A DNA stretch of 64,000 bases from Lates calcarifer. Its lineage: Eukaryota > Chordata > Actinopteri > Centropomidae. The DNA lies in contig NC_066835.1 in the NCBI RefSeq assembly GCF_001640805.2, positions 2,969,269-3,033,268 of the forward strand, read 5' to 3'. The translations under genes and the position numbers were made by a program. Under the pieces are notes generated by a model. The model searched no databases and was not told where the DNA came from. It saw nothing but the letters and a program-made list of their open reading frames with translations. Shown piece after piece: positions 12,842 through 24,900 of this stretch. Within the stretch, counting starts at the first letter, position 1; the number at the start of each line of letters is the position of its first letter.

Positions 12842-13479
12842 CAGTGGCTCCCAAATTGTTTGGCTTGTACCAAATAGTCTCAATCACATGTCTCAGATTT
12901 CCATGAGTTGCCAGACATTACATCAAAGAGTGATTTCCCATCACATGGTCTGATTTAAATAACTGTTGGAGGCCAAATGCCTGTTTCCCACATATATCCA
13001 CAGAAAGGATGCCCCCCAGTGACTGAACCCTCTTTTAGAAGACAACTAGTATGTGTAAACCAGAGTATGAATTATTGATGGAAATAAAACTGGAAATAAA
13101 TTTTAACAATATAGTTGGTTATATGTGTTTTTTCTGTTTAAAATTTAGCTCTCTTTCAGTAAGTGATATTGCAATTTTAGTGACTTATGTAGAACATTAA
13201 ATATAACAAACTTCATCTGAATTAAATAAAACCTATTTGAAGTGTATAGTTTGTGGTGGTAAATGATCTATAATAAAGGATGGTTCTCTTTTGCGCATTA
13301 ACACCCAATTGGTCAAACGTTTGGAGTGACGAGTCACTGACTCAATCACAGTCTGGGTGTTGGTTTACAACTGGCAAATACAGGCTCCTGATTGTTAACG
13401 GCTACGCCCTGTGTGAAGTGAACTCACAGATGTATTTTGCCCGAATTTACCCAAACAGTGCCGGAAGTTGAGTAAATTT

Positions 13480-13805
13480 CCCGTTAAAATAAAACTGAGC
13501 GCGTCAACGCGTCAACGTCTATAACAGCAGCAGCAACAACAACAACACACAAATTCTTCGTATTTCATGTGTATATTAACCCTAAAAATGCATATATAAA
13601 CAAAAATAAATGATTTCACACCCCGTTAGTGTGACTGTCACAAGCTGTATACGTGCATTACACTGGTTAAATCTTTTATTTTGAAGGAGGTAGACGAATT
13701 TTCGCCTGTTCTTTTTAAGTGACTTAACATCGCCATTTTAACTTGGTTTCTTCCTGAACTTTTCAAGGGTTTACGATTTTCATTGGTATTGTGAATTAAA
13801 TCAAT
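13480..13805 (+). promoter_or_regulatory. serinc2: serinc2 promoter and 5'UTR region
   Basis: The 325 bases before the start codon include a CpG-containing tandem (gcgtcaacgcgtcaac) near 13500, a CAG/CAA-rich patch, and the leader leading to tcaatATGG. No TATA box at a fixed distance is evident. The exact transcription start cannot be read from sequence alone. Confidence 0.4.
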
Positions 13806-13844
13806 ATGGGTGCTTGTTTGGCAGTGGGTTCCCTTGCCAGTTGT
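13806..13844 (+). CDS. serinc2: serinc2 exon 1
   Basis: Thirteen codons, [13 protein letters not shown], ending at a codon boundary before a consensus gtgagt donor. A tiny first coding exon like this is typical of SERINC genes. Intron 1 (about 1.85 kb) has no visible gene. Confidence 0.92.
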
Positions 13845-16800
13845 GTGAGTACAATTTTACGCGTTATTGTACGAAATACGTGGACTTATTATTTCCTCAC
13901 ATTTTTTGGTTAATTTAGCCAGGTTAATGCGTTGTTTAGCCACGACGTTAGCATAACATGTTTGATATCGACGACGTAATGTCACATGAAACTATCCATA
14001 AAAATATACTTAACGGCTGCCTACGGTAAATGTATGTACATGTCTCGAGTGACATAGGGTTTACTAGTAGTAGCTGATTGCAAATTACTGTTTAGTTAAC
14101 CAGGGAACATATTGTATAAAGTTGTTGCGAAGTTTTACAGTTTGTCAACCGTCATCCTGCATCATCAAAGCTGTATAAAGAAGTATCCTATCAGCGTTTA
14201 CATTTGACAAACTTGTGCCTCTTTTTTACGTTTATATCCAGCATAGATCAGACCGAGTTAATTCATTTAAGTATTTTAGCAAAATTACGTTCTACATGGC
14301 AATAAACAACATCAACAAGTAAGGTTGAACTATCAAATTGCTGAATATGGTTGGTGCGACGGCTAGGACATCTTTCTGCTGTACTTTGACTTTATTTACT
14401 CTTAAAGGGAAATTTGCCACTAATAGTTCTAGATTATTTTTTTTACAATTTGTTTTTACATTTTATTGTATTGTTTTTACAGTAACAAGTAATATGAGAA
14501 AACTTTATCGCTACGTCTAGTAGACCAAGAAGGCGCTATTTCCGGGTTTTTCTCAGGAACCTACGACATCCGTGGAACAAGGACGTCACATTGCAATATC
14601 TGTTCCTCTTTGCTTATGCTTAATTATTTTTTGTTATATTATTATAATTACTTAATTTTCAAATTTTTAGATTATTGATTTGTTTTTCATCGCATTGGTT
14701 AATTTTGTTTTGTAATATTTATATACTACTTTGGTCGTTAGTTGTATTGTGTTGTTTACTCGTTTATACCTGACATAATATGTTTTCACAAATACATTAA
14801 GTGCTCACCTTTTTAAAATATAGAACCAAAGAAGACAAATCAAAAGTTAATATTAAAAGTTAAGTAATAAACTGAATAGTGGTTCTCTGTTTCTAATCAC
14901 CTCGTCACAGATGGTTTTATGTCAAATACACCTACTTATTTGGAAGATCCAGTTGCTGCTTAGTGAACTTCCAATTTCCAAGACTCAAAATACTCCTCAG
15001 AGTATAGTAAAAATAAAACTTGTTAAAGGCACTTTATATGAGCACTGTCATTTTGGATATTCTGTGTTATCACTGAGGTCCTTGTAATATTTTAAAGCAA
15101 ACTTATAATTTTCTTGTATTTGTTGAGTTTTTGACTTGACTGTTAGGATTGACTGTTTAAGATTTGACTTGATTGTTGCCAAAGCAGTATGGCATAGGGC
15201 AGTCTGAACCATGGAAACTGGATTATTCTCATCATGGCTGCAGTGTTTATACCCAAGGCTTGTGTAGTAATACACTCATGCTTAGTGAGGGATGGCTGAG
15301 CTCAGCTACCATCTCTGCCTCAGTGCTTCACACACCTCTCAGCAGAATGCATCTGAATCATACAGGAATCCTCTGTCCTGCTCATAGCCCTGGATGAGAA
15401 ACAGAGAGAGGGAGAGGTTTGTTATCATGGCAGCTCTAATCTCAGGCTTGATTACTGCCACTGTGAATCATCATTTATCTTTGCTTTTCTGGAAGCGTGC
15501 AGAAGACGGAAGATGGTTGCCCTGACAGCAGACACAATTTTATTTGTTTAGTTTTTTTTCCTCACCATCCACAGTCATTGCAAGCCATGCATGCATTACC
15601 CTGATTATCCTACAACTCAGAGCCCTGTCCATGATTTTCATAAAATATGAATCTGTATGAATGCCCTGCTAATTCCTTCCCTCGCCTCTTTTCCAGGCCT
15701 CCTGTTTGTGCGGCTCGGCCTCCTGCCTCCTGTCATCATGCTGCCCTTCAACGTACAACTCCACCATGAGCCGGCTGGCCTTCTCCTTCCTGCTGCTGCT
15801 CGGGACTCTGGTGTCAGTTATTATGATTCTCCCTGGCATGGAAGAACATCTTAAAAAGGTATACTAGATAAGACTAGATTAGATCAAATTTAATTATTGA
15901 CATGGGGATGTGAGGCTGTTTTGTCTAGAAACATTGATCATCTGAAACCAAGTGTCATGAAATCTTTGCAGACTCACATGTCATTTCCAATTCAAGTAAA
16001 AATAGCATAATAATTCAAATTGCTCTCATAAAATTGTAACCCAGCAACAGTGATAGTGTAGAGCAGCTGGACAGCATGCTTGCATTATGTGTGTGTTGTT
16101 TTTCTGTCAGAAGTCCCACAGGAATCTTTTTTTTTTTTTTTTTTAAGATATACCAATACTATGAAACATTCCAGTTGACCCAGTGTAATCCTGGCTTGTC
16201 TTCAACTCATTTCCTTTGTGTGCTTTCACATTGTCAGATTCCAGGTTTCTGCATGGGTGGCACAACCATACCTGGCATAGAGAACAAGGTGAACTGTGAC
16301 ATCATTGTTGGCTACAAGTCAGTGTACCGCATGTGCTTCGCCATGGCCTGCTTCTTCTTCCTCTTCTCTGTCATCATGATCCGAGTGCGCAGCAGCAAGG
16401 ACCCCCGAGCTGCCGTCCAAAATGGGTTCGTACTGCAGCTTCACTACATGATGAGAGAATGCTGCACTCTAGTGGCCAAATATGGACACAGCGCTTCTAA
16501 AAACCTTCTTTCATTCATGCTTGAAATAACTTTCCATGTTTTATCTCTCAGTTTCTGGTTCTTCAAGTTCCTGGTGCTGGTTGGCATAACTGTGGGAGCT
16601 TTCTTCATCCCAGATGGCATCTTTAACACAGGTATGAAGCTTTGACATTTGCATTAGTGTTTTAGCCAGATTGAAGCAAATTTGATGTTGCTGTTTTTTA
16701 TTGACAGGTTTCATCTGATCTGCTCTTTTTTTAAAACCTGTTAATTGATTAGAGACTCTGTGATTAAAATTTCAAAACTCAATTTTTGACTATTTCCTTT

Positions 16801-19800
16801 AGGGAAGGTTTTTGTGTTTGTGTTCCGTTTGCACTTAAGTTTTGAGAGCTTTGGCCACTTTTGTGGAATAAAAAACTTGTTTATGTCAGAAAAAATGCTT
16901 GTATTCCTCAATATATAATATTAACAAACTGTGTCTCTTTGTGAATGTGCACCTGAACTCAATACGCAGCCCCAGTCACAATAAGACTTCAGCCAGTTTT
17001 TAAGGTCAATGCTTATGCTGATTTTGAGAGGGCAAGTGGAGGCGGTGTGTTCTATGCTCCTTCCTTTCCTGTTCACAGTAAATAACCACTTCAACCACAA
17101 TCATCAAGTAGAATTTCACTTCATGTGATTAATAACAATCACAGTTGTTGTAACAAGTTGAGCTATAATGCTACATACTGTCCTGAGGATCCACTGAATA
17201 AGATTTAGTGCTGAAAAGTGATGCATGTGGCACTGCACAGCCAGTAACTTTCTAAAGATGTTTCTGTCTGTCTGTCTTAGTGTGGTATTACTTCGGCATG
17301 GTGGGCTCTTTCATCTTCATCATCATCCAGCTCATCCTGCTGGTGGACTTCGCCCATTCCTGGAACCAGTCTTGGCTGGAGAAGGCAGAGAACGGAAACC
17401 CCAAGTGCTGGTTTGCAGGTAGAAAGGCAGCATATTTTCCACGTAACCCAATAAACTTGTACGGTCATGTTCAAAAGTTAGGGTGTGCCCAGTAGGTTCT
17501 TGAAGGGCAGTACCTGTATTTTACCTGGACTGACACTGCAAGTAACTATTACTATTACTAAGTATATTCTTCCTGTTTTATTCCAAGAATATTCCCGAGA
17601 AGTGCTCAATCTGCAAGTTAATAATACCTCTGTAAATAAATCATTCATATATATGTGGCTGAAACATTGAATTTATTCAGATTAAGGTTTTTGTGCCAGT
17701 ACACTACTGATAAATTGTACAGCAGATATGCAATTAATCAGACTACATGAAAATCACCACATCTGAGTTTTAATGGATAAGTCCAGTATTGTGCGGAGAA
17801 CCAGTGCAAACTGATTACTGATACTGTCACCAGACAGTAGCTAGCAGTAGCTTGCAAATCCTGCTTCAACCAACAGTTTCCGGTTTCCTTTGTGTAATGA
17901 TTCTGCTCTTTGCTCATGTTATTCTCGCAGCTCTGCTGTCTTTCACCTTTGTCCACTATGCCCTGGCTTTTGCTGCTGTCGTGCTCTTCTACGTGTTTTA
18001 CACCAAACCTGACGACTGCACGGAGCACAAGGTCTTCATCAGCCTCAACTTCATATTCTGCATCATTGTGTCCATTGTGGCCATTCTTCCCAAAGTTCAG
18101 GTAATGTAGACTCACAGGTATGGATATAGGTATTCATGGACTGAAGTAAATAAATGTTGATATTTTGTTCCAACGATTTTTGTACTGTATACAACAAAAC
18201 CCCTGTCTGTATCACTACAATGTCCATTTAATGTCTTATTTGTTTTTAGTCAGAGCTCAAATAGAATTAAGCAGATTCATTTAAAAAGCAGAAATCTTTG
18301 AGTAATTATACTATAATGAAAGTTCCATATTAAAGAATCAGCTGCTACAAAAGACCAAACCCTTCATTAATGAGAAGTCCATTTTTTATTTATTTAATTT
18401 TTTGTATGTTTGCCTTTATTATTTGATGCTTGATTCAATCCTCTTTGGCATGGATGTTACCAGTCTTGCACAAATCTGTGGAAAGATGTTCCTCTATTCT
18501 TCTCAGGTGATTCTCTTCAGCTGCTCTTTGCTGAAGGGATATTGTTACACTACATTCCAATTTAAAATATCCAGAACTGTGCTGTTAGATTCGGTCAGGG
18601 GACCAAATTGGCCAAGTCATAGTTTTCACTTTTTTTACAAGCTCTTGTGTGACTCTCATGCAGTCCCATATCAGAACTCCCTCACCTCCAATATTTCACG
18701 TTTGGCCCTATGCAGTTGCTGTGGTAATCCTGGCCAGGTCCATAACAAACATGCTGGACCCCATCTGATCTAAACACAATTTATTTGGCTTCATCTGACC
18801 AATGAATGTGCTGCCAACATTCATCAAGCCTCTTTTCATGTTGTTTGGTGAAGTTTAATTTGCAGTTTTCAGCTGTTTTGTGAGTAATGGTTTTCTTCTT
18901 GGATGCAGTCCGTAGAGGTTGACTTCATGTAGTATCCTTCACACTGTCTGATCTATCACTGAAACACCACAGGTCCACAGATAATTCTTGCTTGTCTATT
19001 TTTCAATGCTAAGCTGTGTAAACACTGCAGGTTATTGGCAGTATGGCTTTTTCTGTACAACCTAACAACTATTCCAGCTGTTATTTTCAGTGGCTCTGTC
19101 TCCCATCTTTTATGAAACTCACAATTTGGTTTCATACTACTACTACTTCAGGCAGTTTCCTACCATGTGTAGCCATGTTGCATTAGATGCAAACAAGGCC
19201 AGAACTGAGGAAGCTTTGTGTTCACAGGTTATTTTCTGAGCTTGTTCATGCAGTTAACCTTAAATAGAAATCATAGGTATAATTCTATTTGTTGCAGTGA
19301 TCATAGGTATACTCAATGTAGTTTATCTGTTTGTTTTTAATTATACTTAAGATCAAGTACCCTGCACTTCAATGTAAAAGAGAAATTGATTGTGAATCAT
19401 TCAACATTTTAGTCATATTGCAGAGGGATGCACTCAGTTTTGTTGTATACTGTATATTAGCTAGAAATGAGGATACTTGCTGTTAAATGCTCATTCTAGA
19501 AGACAAGCTAGTAATAAATGAACATTTGTCCTCACTGTGACCTTTAGTCTTCTGAGAGAGGACAAAATTACTGAACCACTAGAGTTTTATTTCACTGTCA
19601 CTGTGATTTATTTTCTGACTCATCCCATGCCATGTCTCCACAGGAGGCTCAGCCCAGCTCAGGCCTGCTCCAGGCCTCCCTCATCTCCCTCTACACCATG
19701 TACATCACCTGGTCAGCCATGACCAACAACCCCAGTAAGTCTAATGAATCGGCGTCGACACAACTGCATTTATTCAGAGCTTGAACCAGATGAACTGACT

Positions 19801-21351
19801 TTCAGAAATAGTGCAGAGGAAACATTTGTTAAAACTGCTGTTATAACTACAAACTCCTATGGCTTCAGTAGTCACTTCTTCATTGTTTTCTGTGTTCAAC
19901 CTCAGACCGGCAGTGTAACCCTAGTCTGTTGAGTTTGGTCCAGCCTAGTAGTCCAACTCCACCACCAGGGCCTGCTCCTCCTGCCCCAGCAAACGTCCAG
20001 TGGTGGGACGCACAAGGCATCGTGGGACTGATCATTTTCTTGTTCTGTACTCTTTACGCCAGGTATTTCATTGTCACTGCTGATATTTTCATGTCATTAT
20101 GAATTTCCTTTACAGGAGGTAGGCATGTTTAGAAAATAACTTTTAAGTTATGGAAACTTCACATACCACCAGAGGAGGTGTGAGTTTGGAACTGATATTG
20201 CTCAACTTTTGCAACATGTTCTAAGTTGATACTGATTTGATACTATGAGAAACGCGTAGATGAACATTGTGGAAGCTTAATAATTCCTTGGATTCAAAGG
20301 ATTTTCAAAAGCAGCCACACTGCTTTAAGTTGGAGTGAAGTCACTGCTGGTCAGATCCTTTTTAGAGCAGAACCTTTGGAGAGAAAAACACGGCCAAGAG
20401 ATACAGGAAGCTGCTTGGTTCCACCTTTTGCTCACACTCAAGTTACACTTTTATACTTTTCAGTTGAGTCAAGCTAGCTTTATAAGAGCAAACTGAAAAG
20501 CATTATTGCATTGCATTGCATTATGAAAATGTATAGAAATACACACCCAGCATTTTATCAGGAACACCTGTGCACCTCCTTATTCATGAAATTACCCAAT
20601 CAGCCAGTCGTGTGGCAGCAGAGCACTATGTAAAATGATGCAGATACAGGTCAGCGCTTCAGTTAATGTTCACATCAAACATCAGAATGTGGAAAAATGT
20701 GATCTCAGTGACTTTGGCCATGCCATAATTTTTGGTGCCAGATGGGCTGGGGTGAGTATTTCTGAAAGTGCTGGTCTCCTGGGATTTTCACTCACAACAG
20801 TCTCTAGAGTTTACTCAGAATGGTGTGAGAAAAAAAAACACCCAGTATCAGATGCTGTCTCATCCTGTATGTCAAGATGAATCCTTTTGCTCTCAACCAC
20901 CACAGCATCCGCTCCTCCAACAACGCCCAGGTGAACAAGCTAATGCAGACTGAGGAGGGCCAGGGTCTGACTGCTGCCGACGAGGCCGCCACAGGGGAGG
21001 ACGGAGTCCGACGGGCTGTGGACAATGAAGAGGATGGAGTCACCTACAGCTACTCCTTCTTCCACTTCAGCCTCTTTCTGGCTTCTCTCTACATCATGAT
21101 GACCCTCACCAACTGGTACCAGTAAGTATCTGTTATTCCTGGCTAAGTCCCTCAGACAGCAGGAGTATCCTCCAACACTGACTTCCCTTTGACCTTGTTC
21201 TTGGCTCACCAGGCCAGAGACCAACTACGACGCCATGCAGACCACCATGCCGGCCGTCTGGGTGAAGATCGGCTCCAGCTGGCTCGGCTTGGCCCTCTAC
21301 TTGTGGACCCTGGTGGCCCCGCTCGTGCTCCCCGACAGGGACTTCAACTAA
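13806..21351 (+). CDS. serinc2: Serine incorporator 2-like membrane protein (10 exons)
   Basis: Joining ten GT-AG exons (13806-13844, 15697-15858, 16238-16425, 16552-16631, 17281-17418, 17931-18100, 19644-19734, 19906-20062, 20906-21121, 21213-21351) gives 1380 nt, that is 459 residues plus TAA, a normal SERINC length. SERINCs are multi-pass proteins of plasma membrane and endomembranes, named for helping serine enter phosphatidylserine and sphingolipids; later work shows lipid-scrambling activity in some members. Visible family hallmarks are the Cys-rich start [88 protein letters not shown] and [14 protein letters not shown]. The MGAC start, the SCASC run and the [10 protein letters not shown] segment favour SERINC2 over SERINC1/3/5. 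All phases join cleanly. The start ATG is the conserved family start. Confidence 0.95.
15697..15858 (+). CDS. serinc2: serinc2 exon 2
   Basis: Residues 14-67, opening after ttttccag. It encodes the Cys-rich N-terminus, the N-glycosylation-like NST of the loop, and the first hydrophobic helix ([18 protein letters not shown]), and closes with PGMEEHLKK before gtatac. Confidence 0.95.
16238..16425 (+). CDS. serinc2: serinc2 exon 3
   Basis: Residues 68-129 plus two bases of codon 130, opening after ttgtcag. It carries IPGFC, the loop with conserved Cys, a hydrophobic helix around [17 protein letters not shown], and DPRAAVQNG. The donor after AATGG is gttcgt, a weak match to consensus, but it is the only one that keeps the invariant NGFWFF junction. 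Confidence 0.9.
16552..16631 (+). CDS. serinc2: serinc2 exon 4
   Basis: Begins after tctctcag and completes the Gly of NGFWFF, then encodes a hydrophobic helix ([17 protein letters not shown]). One base of the following Val codon is left before gtatga. The preceding intron is only 126 nt and has no stop in frame, so one long open frame runs through exons 3 and 4. Confidence 0.93.
17281..17418 (+). CDS. serinc2: serinc2 exon 5
   Basis: Opens after gtctgtcttag. Encodes the helix [17 protein letters not shown] (first residue Met-Val in context), then [21 protein letters not shown], the most conserved loop of the family, with one base of the next Ala codon before gtagaa. Confidence 0.95.
17931..18100 (+). 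CDS. serinc2: serinc2 exon 6
   Basis: Opens after attctcgcag. Encodes two hydrophobic segments ([20 protein letters not shown] and [17 protein letters not shown]) separated by a loop with Cys, then LPKVQ at a codon boundary before gtaatg. Confidence 0.95.
18370..19110 (-). mobile_element. Tc1-like DNA transposon fossil in serinc2 intron 6
   Basis: On the minus strand the sequence retains blocks like those of fish Tc1-family transposases: 'cttcaccaaacaacatgaaa', 'ggtcagatgaagccaaata' (matching the conserved W-S-D-E region), 'tttagatcagatggggtcca', and 'ccctgaccgaatctaacagc' at the usual S-P-D-L-N-P position. Frameshifts and stops throughout make it inactive. I did not find clean terminal repeats, so the ends are approximate. 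Confidence 0.65.
19644..19734 (+). CDS. serinc2: serinc2 exon 7
   Basis: Thirty codons plus one base, opening after ctccacag and closing before a consensus gtaagt. Encodes [20 protein letters not shown] and the helix continuing to TWSAMTNNP, a strongly conserved SERINC block. Confidence 0.95.
19906..20062 (+). CDS. serinc2: serinc2 exon 8 with Pro-rich loop
   Basis: Opens after caacctcag and completes [11 protein letters not shown]. It then carries a loop very rich in proline ([18 protein letters not shown]), where the family is usually variable, before the conserved [20 protein letters not shown] helix. Ends with two bases of codon 342 before gtattt. Confidence 0.93.
20545..20870 (+). mobile_element. 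Tc1-like transposase N-terminal fossil in serinc2 intron 8
   Basis: The sequence retains 'ttacccaatcagccagtcgt', 'cttcagttaatgttcacatc' and an open frame (20635-20880) reading [20 protein letters not shown] followed by [20 protein letters not shown] and EWCEKKK. This is the DNA-binding helix-turn-helix start of a Tc1/mariner-type transposase common in fish. The catalytic D-D-E part is absent, so this is a 5' truncation fragment. It ends only about 35 bases before exon 9. Confidence 0.75.
20906..21121 (+). CDS. serinc2: serinc2 exon 9
   Basis: Opens after ccaccacag and encodes [18 protein letters not shown], an acidic cytoplasmic loop ([19 protein letters not shown]), the family signature [16 protein letters not shown] and a hydrophobic helix ending MMTLTNWY. 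Two bases of the Gln codon remain before gtaagt. Confidence 0.95.
21213..21351 (+). CDS. serinc2: serinc2 exon 10 (terminal, with stop)
   Basis: Opens after ggctcaccag, finishes Gln-414 and encodes a loop ([19 protein letters not shown]) and the last helix ([19 protein letters not shown]), ending PDRDFN and TAA. The C-terminal Arg-Asp-Phe is near-invariant in SERINCs. Confidence 0.95.
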
Positions 21352-22012
21352 AAATGGTGAAGTCTTTCAACACTGGCTGATAGCCTCTTGCTGTTTCCAC
21401 CTAGGGGGGAAGATAGCTTTAACTTCAGATAGTTCTGCTTGAATGTATGATTTGCTCACAGATCCACATTTAAAATTGTAAACTGAAATGATAAGAAGCT
21501 TTGTTTTTGATTGTAAGACACTGCACGTGTTACCCAAATGCTGATTTTTGTGGCTTGAGTTGAAACATTCAGTTTTGTAGAGTCTGAGTTGAGTTTTAGT
21601 CACAAACACCAGTTATTTGCCTCAGGTTATTTTCCTCCACTGTTACAAATATGAGAATTAAGAGCACTACATGCCTTTATTAGACAAGACCAAATGAATC
21701 TTAAACTGTATATAGGAAATTTATATCTTGGCTTTGTTTCACTACATTCAGGATGTCTGTCCTTTTTTCAATTATTCCCTTTAAATCAGTCTGAAAGGTG
21801 CTGTCCAAATGTAATTCATCTAGTTATGCGTTTTTACTGTCTTTTGTTCTAGTGCCCAGTTTATAACACAAGTGCTTTATTATATTTTTTGCACAAGTTA
21901 TTCAGAGGGACCATTTTTTAATATCTTTTTATGACACTCACTTTTTTGTGTAAAGTTGCTTCAACATATGTTCACTTTTCTTTATTACCAATAAAGCTGA
22001 CGTTCTGCTGAA
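21352..22012 (+). terminator. serinc2: serinc2 3'UTR and polyadenylation signal
   Basis: About 660 bases after the stop codon contain no further exon. A canonical AATAAA lies at 21990-21995, followed by a T/G-containing stretch, so cleavage is expected near 22010. Confidence 0.75.
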
Positions 22013-24900
22013 TGTATTAATCAGAGTGTAGACAGCAGCTCTGTCCAGCAGGTGGGACTATTGTCCACCTATCTACACTGTTCCAATGTAGGAGACTTGC
22101 CAGATTTCATGATTCTGACATAAATGGTATAAGATCACTAAACCTGTATAGTAACCTATTCTTTTTATACATACTACATTGTGTATTGGCCTGTGTTCTT
22201 CAGGAACAGCAAACAAAATGTGACCAAAGTGTGGTTAGCAGGGATTTCCAAACGCCTCACTGCCCTCCCTCCATTAATCACATGATCCTGCTAAAATGTG
22301 ATTTATTGTGTTCCTTCTATGCAGGATTCCCTGGTGCAGCACACACACACACACACACACACATTTGGCAAGTAATGTAGAGCGAATGTGCTTTTCCCCT
22401 ATCACAAGATCAGCATGAGCAGGGGGGCTGAACACAACACTTCATTATACTTAACAATATCCATTCAATGCTTGTTTTGGGGAAGAAGGGACAAATGACT
22501 GGTCTCTGAAGTCGTGCTTGGACATCTGGTAGCAAATCCCAGATACTATACTTGCAATATTTCTGTGTGCACATTGATCCACATAATAACAATATAACAT
22601 CTTCTTACACATGGGATACCCCACTGACTTCCTGTGCTTGTTTGTCCTTCTCTTACTTACTTAGTGATGTTCATATTGCAGATAAAACCAGTTTACAGCA
22701 CAAACCAAGACATTAGTCCTTTTAGAAACACAGATAATCTGTCAATACATGCATCAGAGATGTTTTGCAGTTATTTATGTCAGGGCCTGATGAGTGAAAT
22801 TTATTTTCAGTGCTTTGAATACATCACACACAAATCATGGTAATGGATTAAAGAAATAGTCCAGCTATGCAGGATTGTACCTCCATACATTTGGGAGATG
22901 GATACATTAAAATAGAAATGACAATCAAATCAGCAGAGACTATGTCCTTGGTATTAGTCCAGTTGTACAGGTCAAGCTCCTAAACACCATTACATTTCCT
23001 ACATTTCCCACAATGCAGCAAACGGTATCTTTTCACTAGATCCTGCTTAAAAAATGCAAATATATCCAAGCCAAAGGGAAAATAACTAATTACATCATTA
23101 GGGGTTAACTTTCCAGAATTATCCTTTACAGTTAGCTTGATAATCAGTCTGAATTGCTGGGTCATTTCACCTTATTATTCAGTCTGAATTCATGTTCTTG
23201 TTCTGTTTTCTGTTTAGGAAAGGTTAGTTTGCCTGACTGATCAGTAGCTATGCTTTTTTTTTCATCAGTCAAAGAAATACTTATTGCTTAAGAGTTTTTA
23301 GCATTCTTTAACACTGTCAGACTCATTTAGATTGGAGATTCGGTCGTATGATGCTAGTAGCAGCTAATATAGCCATGAGCCTCCAGCCTCAAGCAGAGAT
23401 GAATCCTGCTTTCAAAGGTCTGGTAAGCTCACTTGCTTTCTGGCACCACACCCTCAGGTTTTTCATTTTCAAAGTTGTTGTTTTCAGCCCCAATCCATTC
23501 CGACTCAAGTGACATCACTTGAGGAAAGTCAGCAGATTTTGTGCAGCTTCCTCTTGATTGCTGCTTATTTAGTCAGAAATCCATGATGCTATAAAGAAAT
23601 ACAAAAAATGTTAAGCCAGGATTCCAGGGACTTGAAAAGATTTCATGACAAGCTAAGGTATTTATGATGTAAGTAATAGTTGGGTTGGATAATGAATAAA
23701 ATGACCTTATTCAGAGTCCAATTTCATCTTGTATTTTTATCATAACAGAAAGTACTTATGAACCAAAAAAGACATATTAGAGCCCAGTGTTCCCTCTACA
23801 CTGACAGGCTTGTTGACATACAGAACATCAAGCAGGCTAATTCAGCACAGAGACCGGTTATGTCAGTAATCTGCTGTTGGTCCAGTTTATCTCAGCAAAT
23901 TTAGCTTGCCCATGTAACACATAGCTTTTTAGTGGCTAATGACATTAGATGCAGATTAGATGAACCTTGACACTATCTCCACACACTCAGACCATCTACT
24001 AACAGTATAGTCCTGCCTAGAGTTGTGATTTGACCTGCATTGTTATGGGTGACTGACAGTGGTAGTCCCCCGGCCCAGCTGTGAGCAGCGGGCTGACCTA
24101 ACACTGTTATATAATCCTGAATGAGTCTCTGATCAGTTGCATAAGCCAGTTATCAGGGGCTCACCGCGCTCCTCTGCCTGTTTTGGTTTGGTATTCTGGG
24201 CCCTGCCCTGGGGGATCTTCACTATCACCCCCCTCATCATCAACACCAACCACACCCCTCCTCCTCGGAGGGTTCAAGGCACCTGGCAACCCAGGTGGAA
24301 AAACAAGCTAAATGGAGCCCTAACACATCATGGTTTTTAATGGGTGGCCCCAATAGTCTTCATTAGACACTGTTCATGTCACACTTGTTATCACAGGTTT
24401 AAGTGTGTGAGGACAAAATAATGTCAGGACACATCCCATTTTCCTGGAATATGACGACAGTGTGATTAGGTACTAGAGGGAATGTTTCACGTTTGAAATT
24501 TCAATATTCAAATCAATAAAAGAAATTATACAATCAAATATTTGTTGAATAATTGATGAGTACAGCTCTCCTGATTCTGAGACTACATTAAGAATGAGAT
24601 CATGTTCAGCTGATAAAAAACAGAAGAGTTTTTTTTCTACTTGTGCTGCATCTTCTTCATATTATGTTTCATTAGACCATTCAAGTCTCTTAAAACTCAA
24701 ATGACTAATATCTTAATTTTATAGTAAGTAATCAATAGCCTGACAACGTCAAAGTTATGTGTGAAAAACAATAGAGAACCTAGTGGTAGTAACACAAATG
24801 TCAGTAAAATGTATGAATGACTGGAGAACATACTTCATTACCGACTATAGTCTTACATTAATGTATACATCTTCAGGTTTTACATTTAACCTATTTTTAT
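22013..24900. other. Intergenic stretch downstream of serinc2
   Basis: No supportable exon on either strand. Contains a (CA)n microsatellite at 22340-22362. The stretch at about 24.02-24.33 kb is less repetitive and more GC-rich than its surroundings and is noted as a possible conserved non-coding element. Confidence 0.5.

Larger units (their letters stand above)
10346..13470. other. Intergenic stretch between CpG patch and serinc2
   Basis: AT-rich and without recognisable exons. It contains an AAAAT-type run near 10580, a C17 tract flanked by inverted repeats at 11750-11840, and a dispersed repeat at about 12.70-12.84 kb. ORFs here are short and unsupported. Confidence 0.5.

Noticed and set aside
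16076..16645. 189-codon single-exon gene
   Set aside because: It is serinc2 exons 3 and 4 read through the stop-free 126-nt intron plus upstream intronic sequence.
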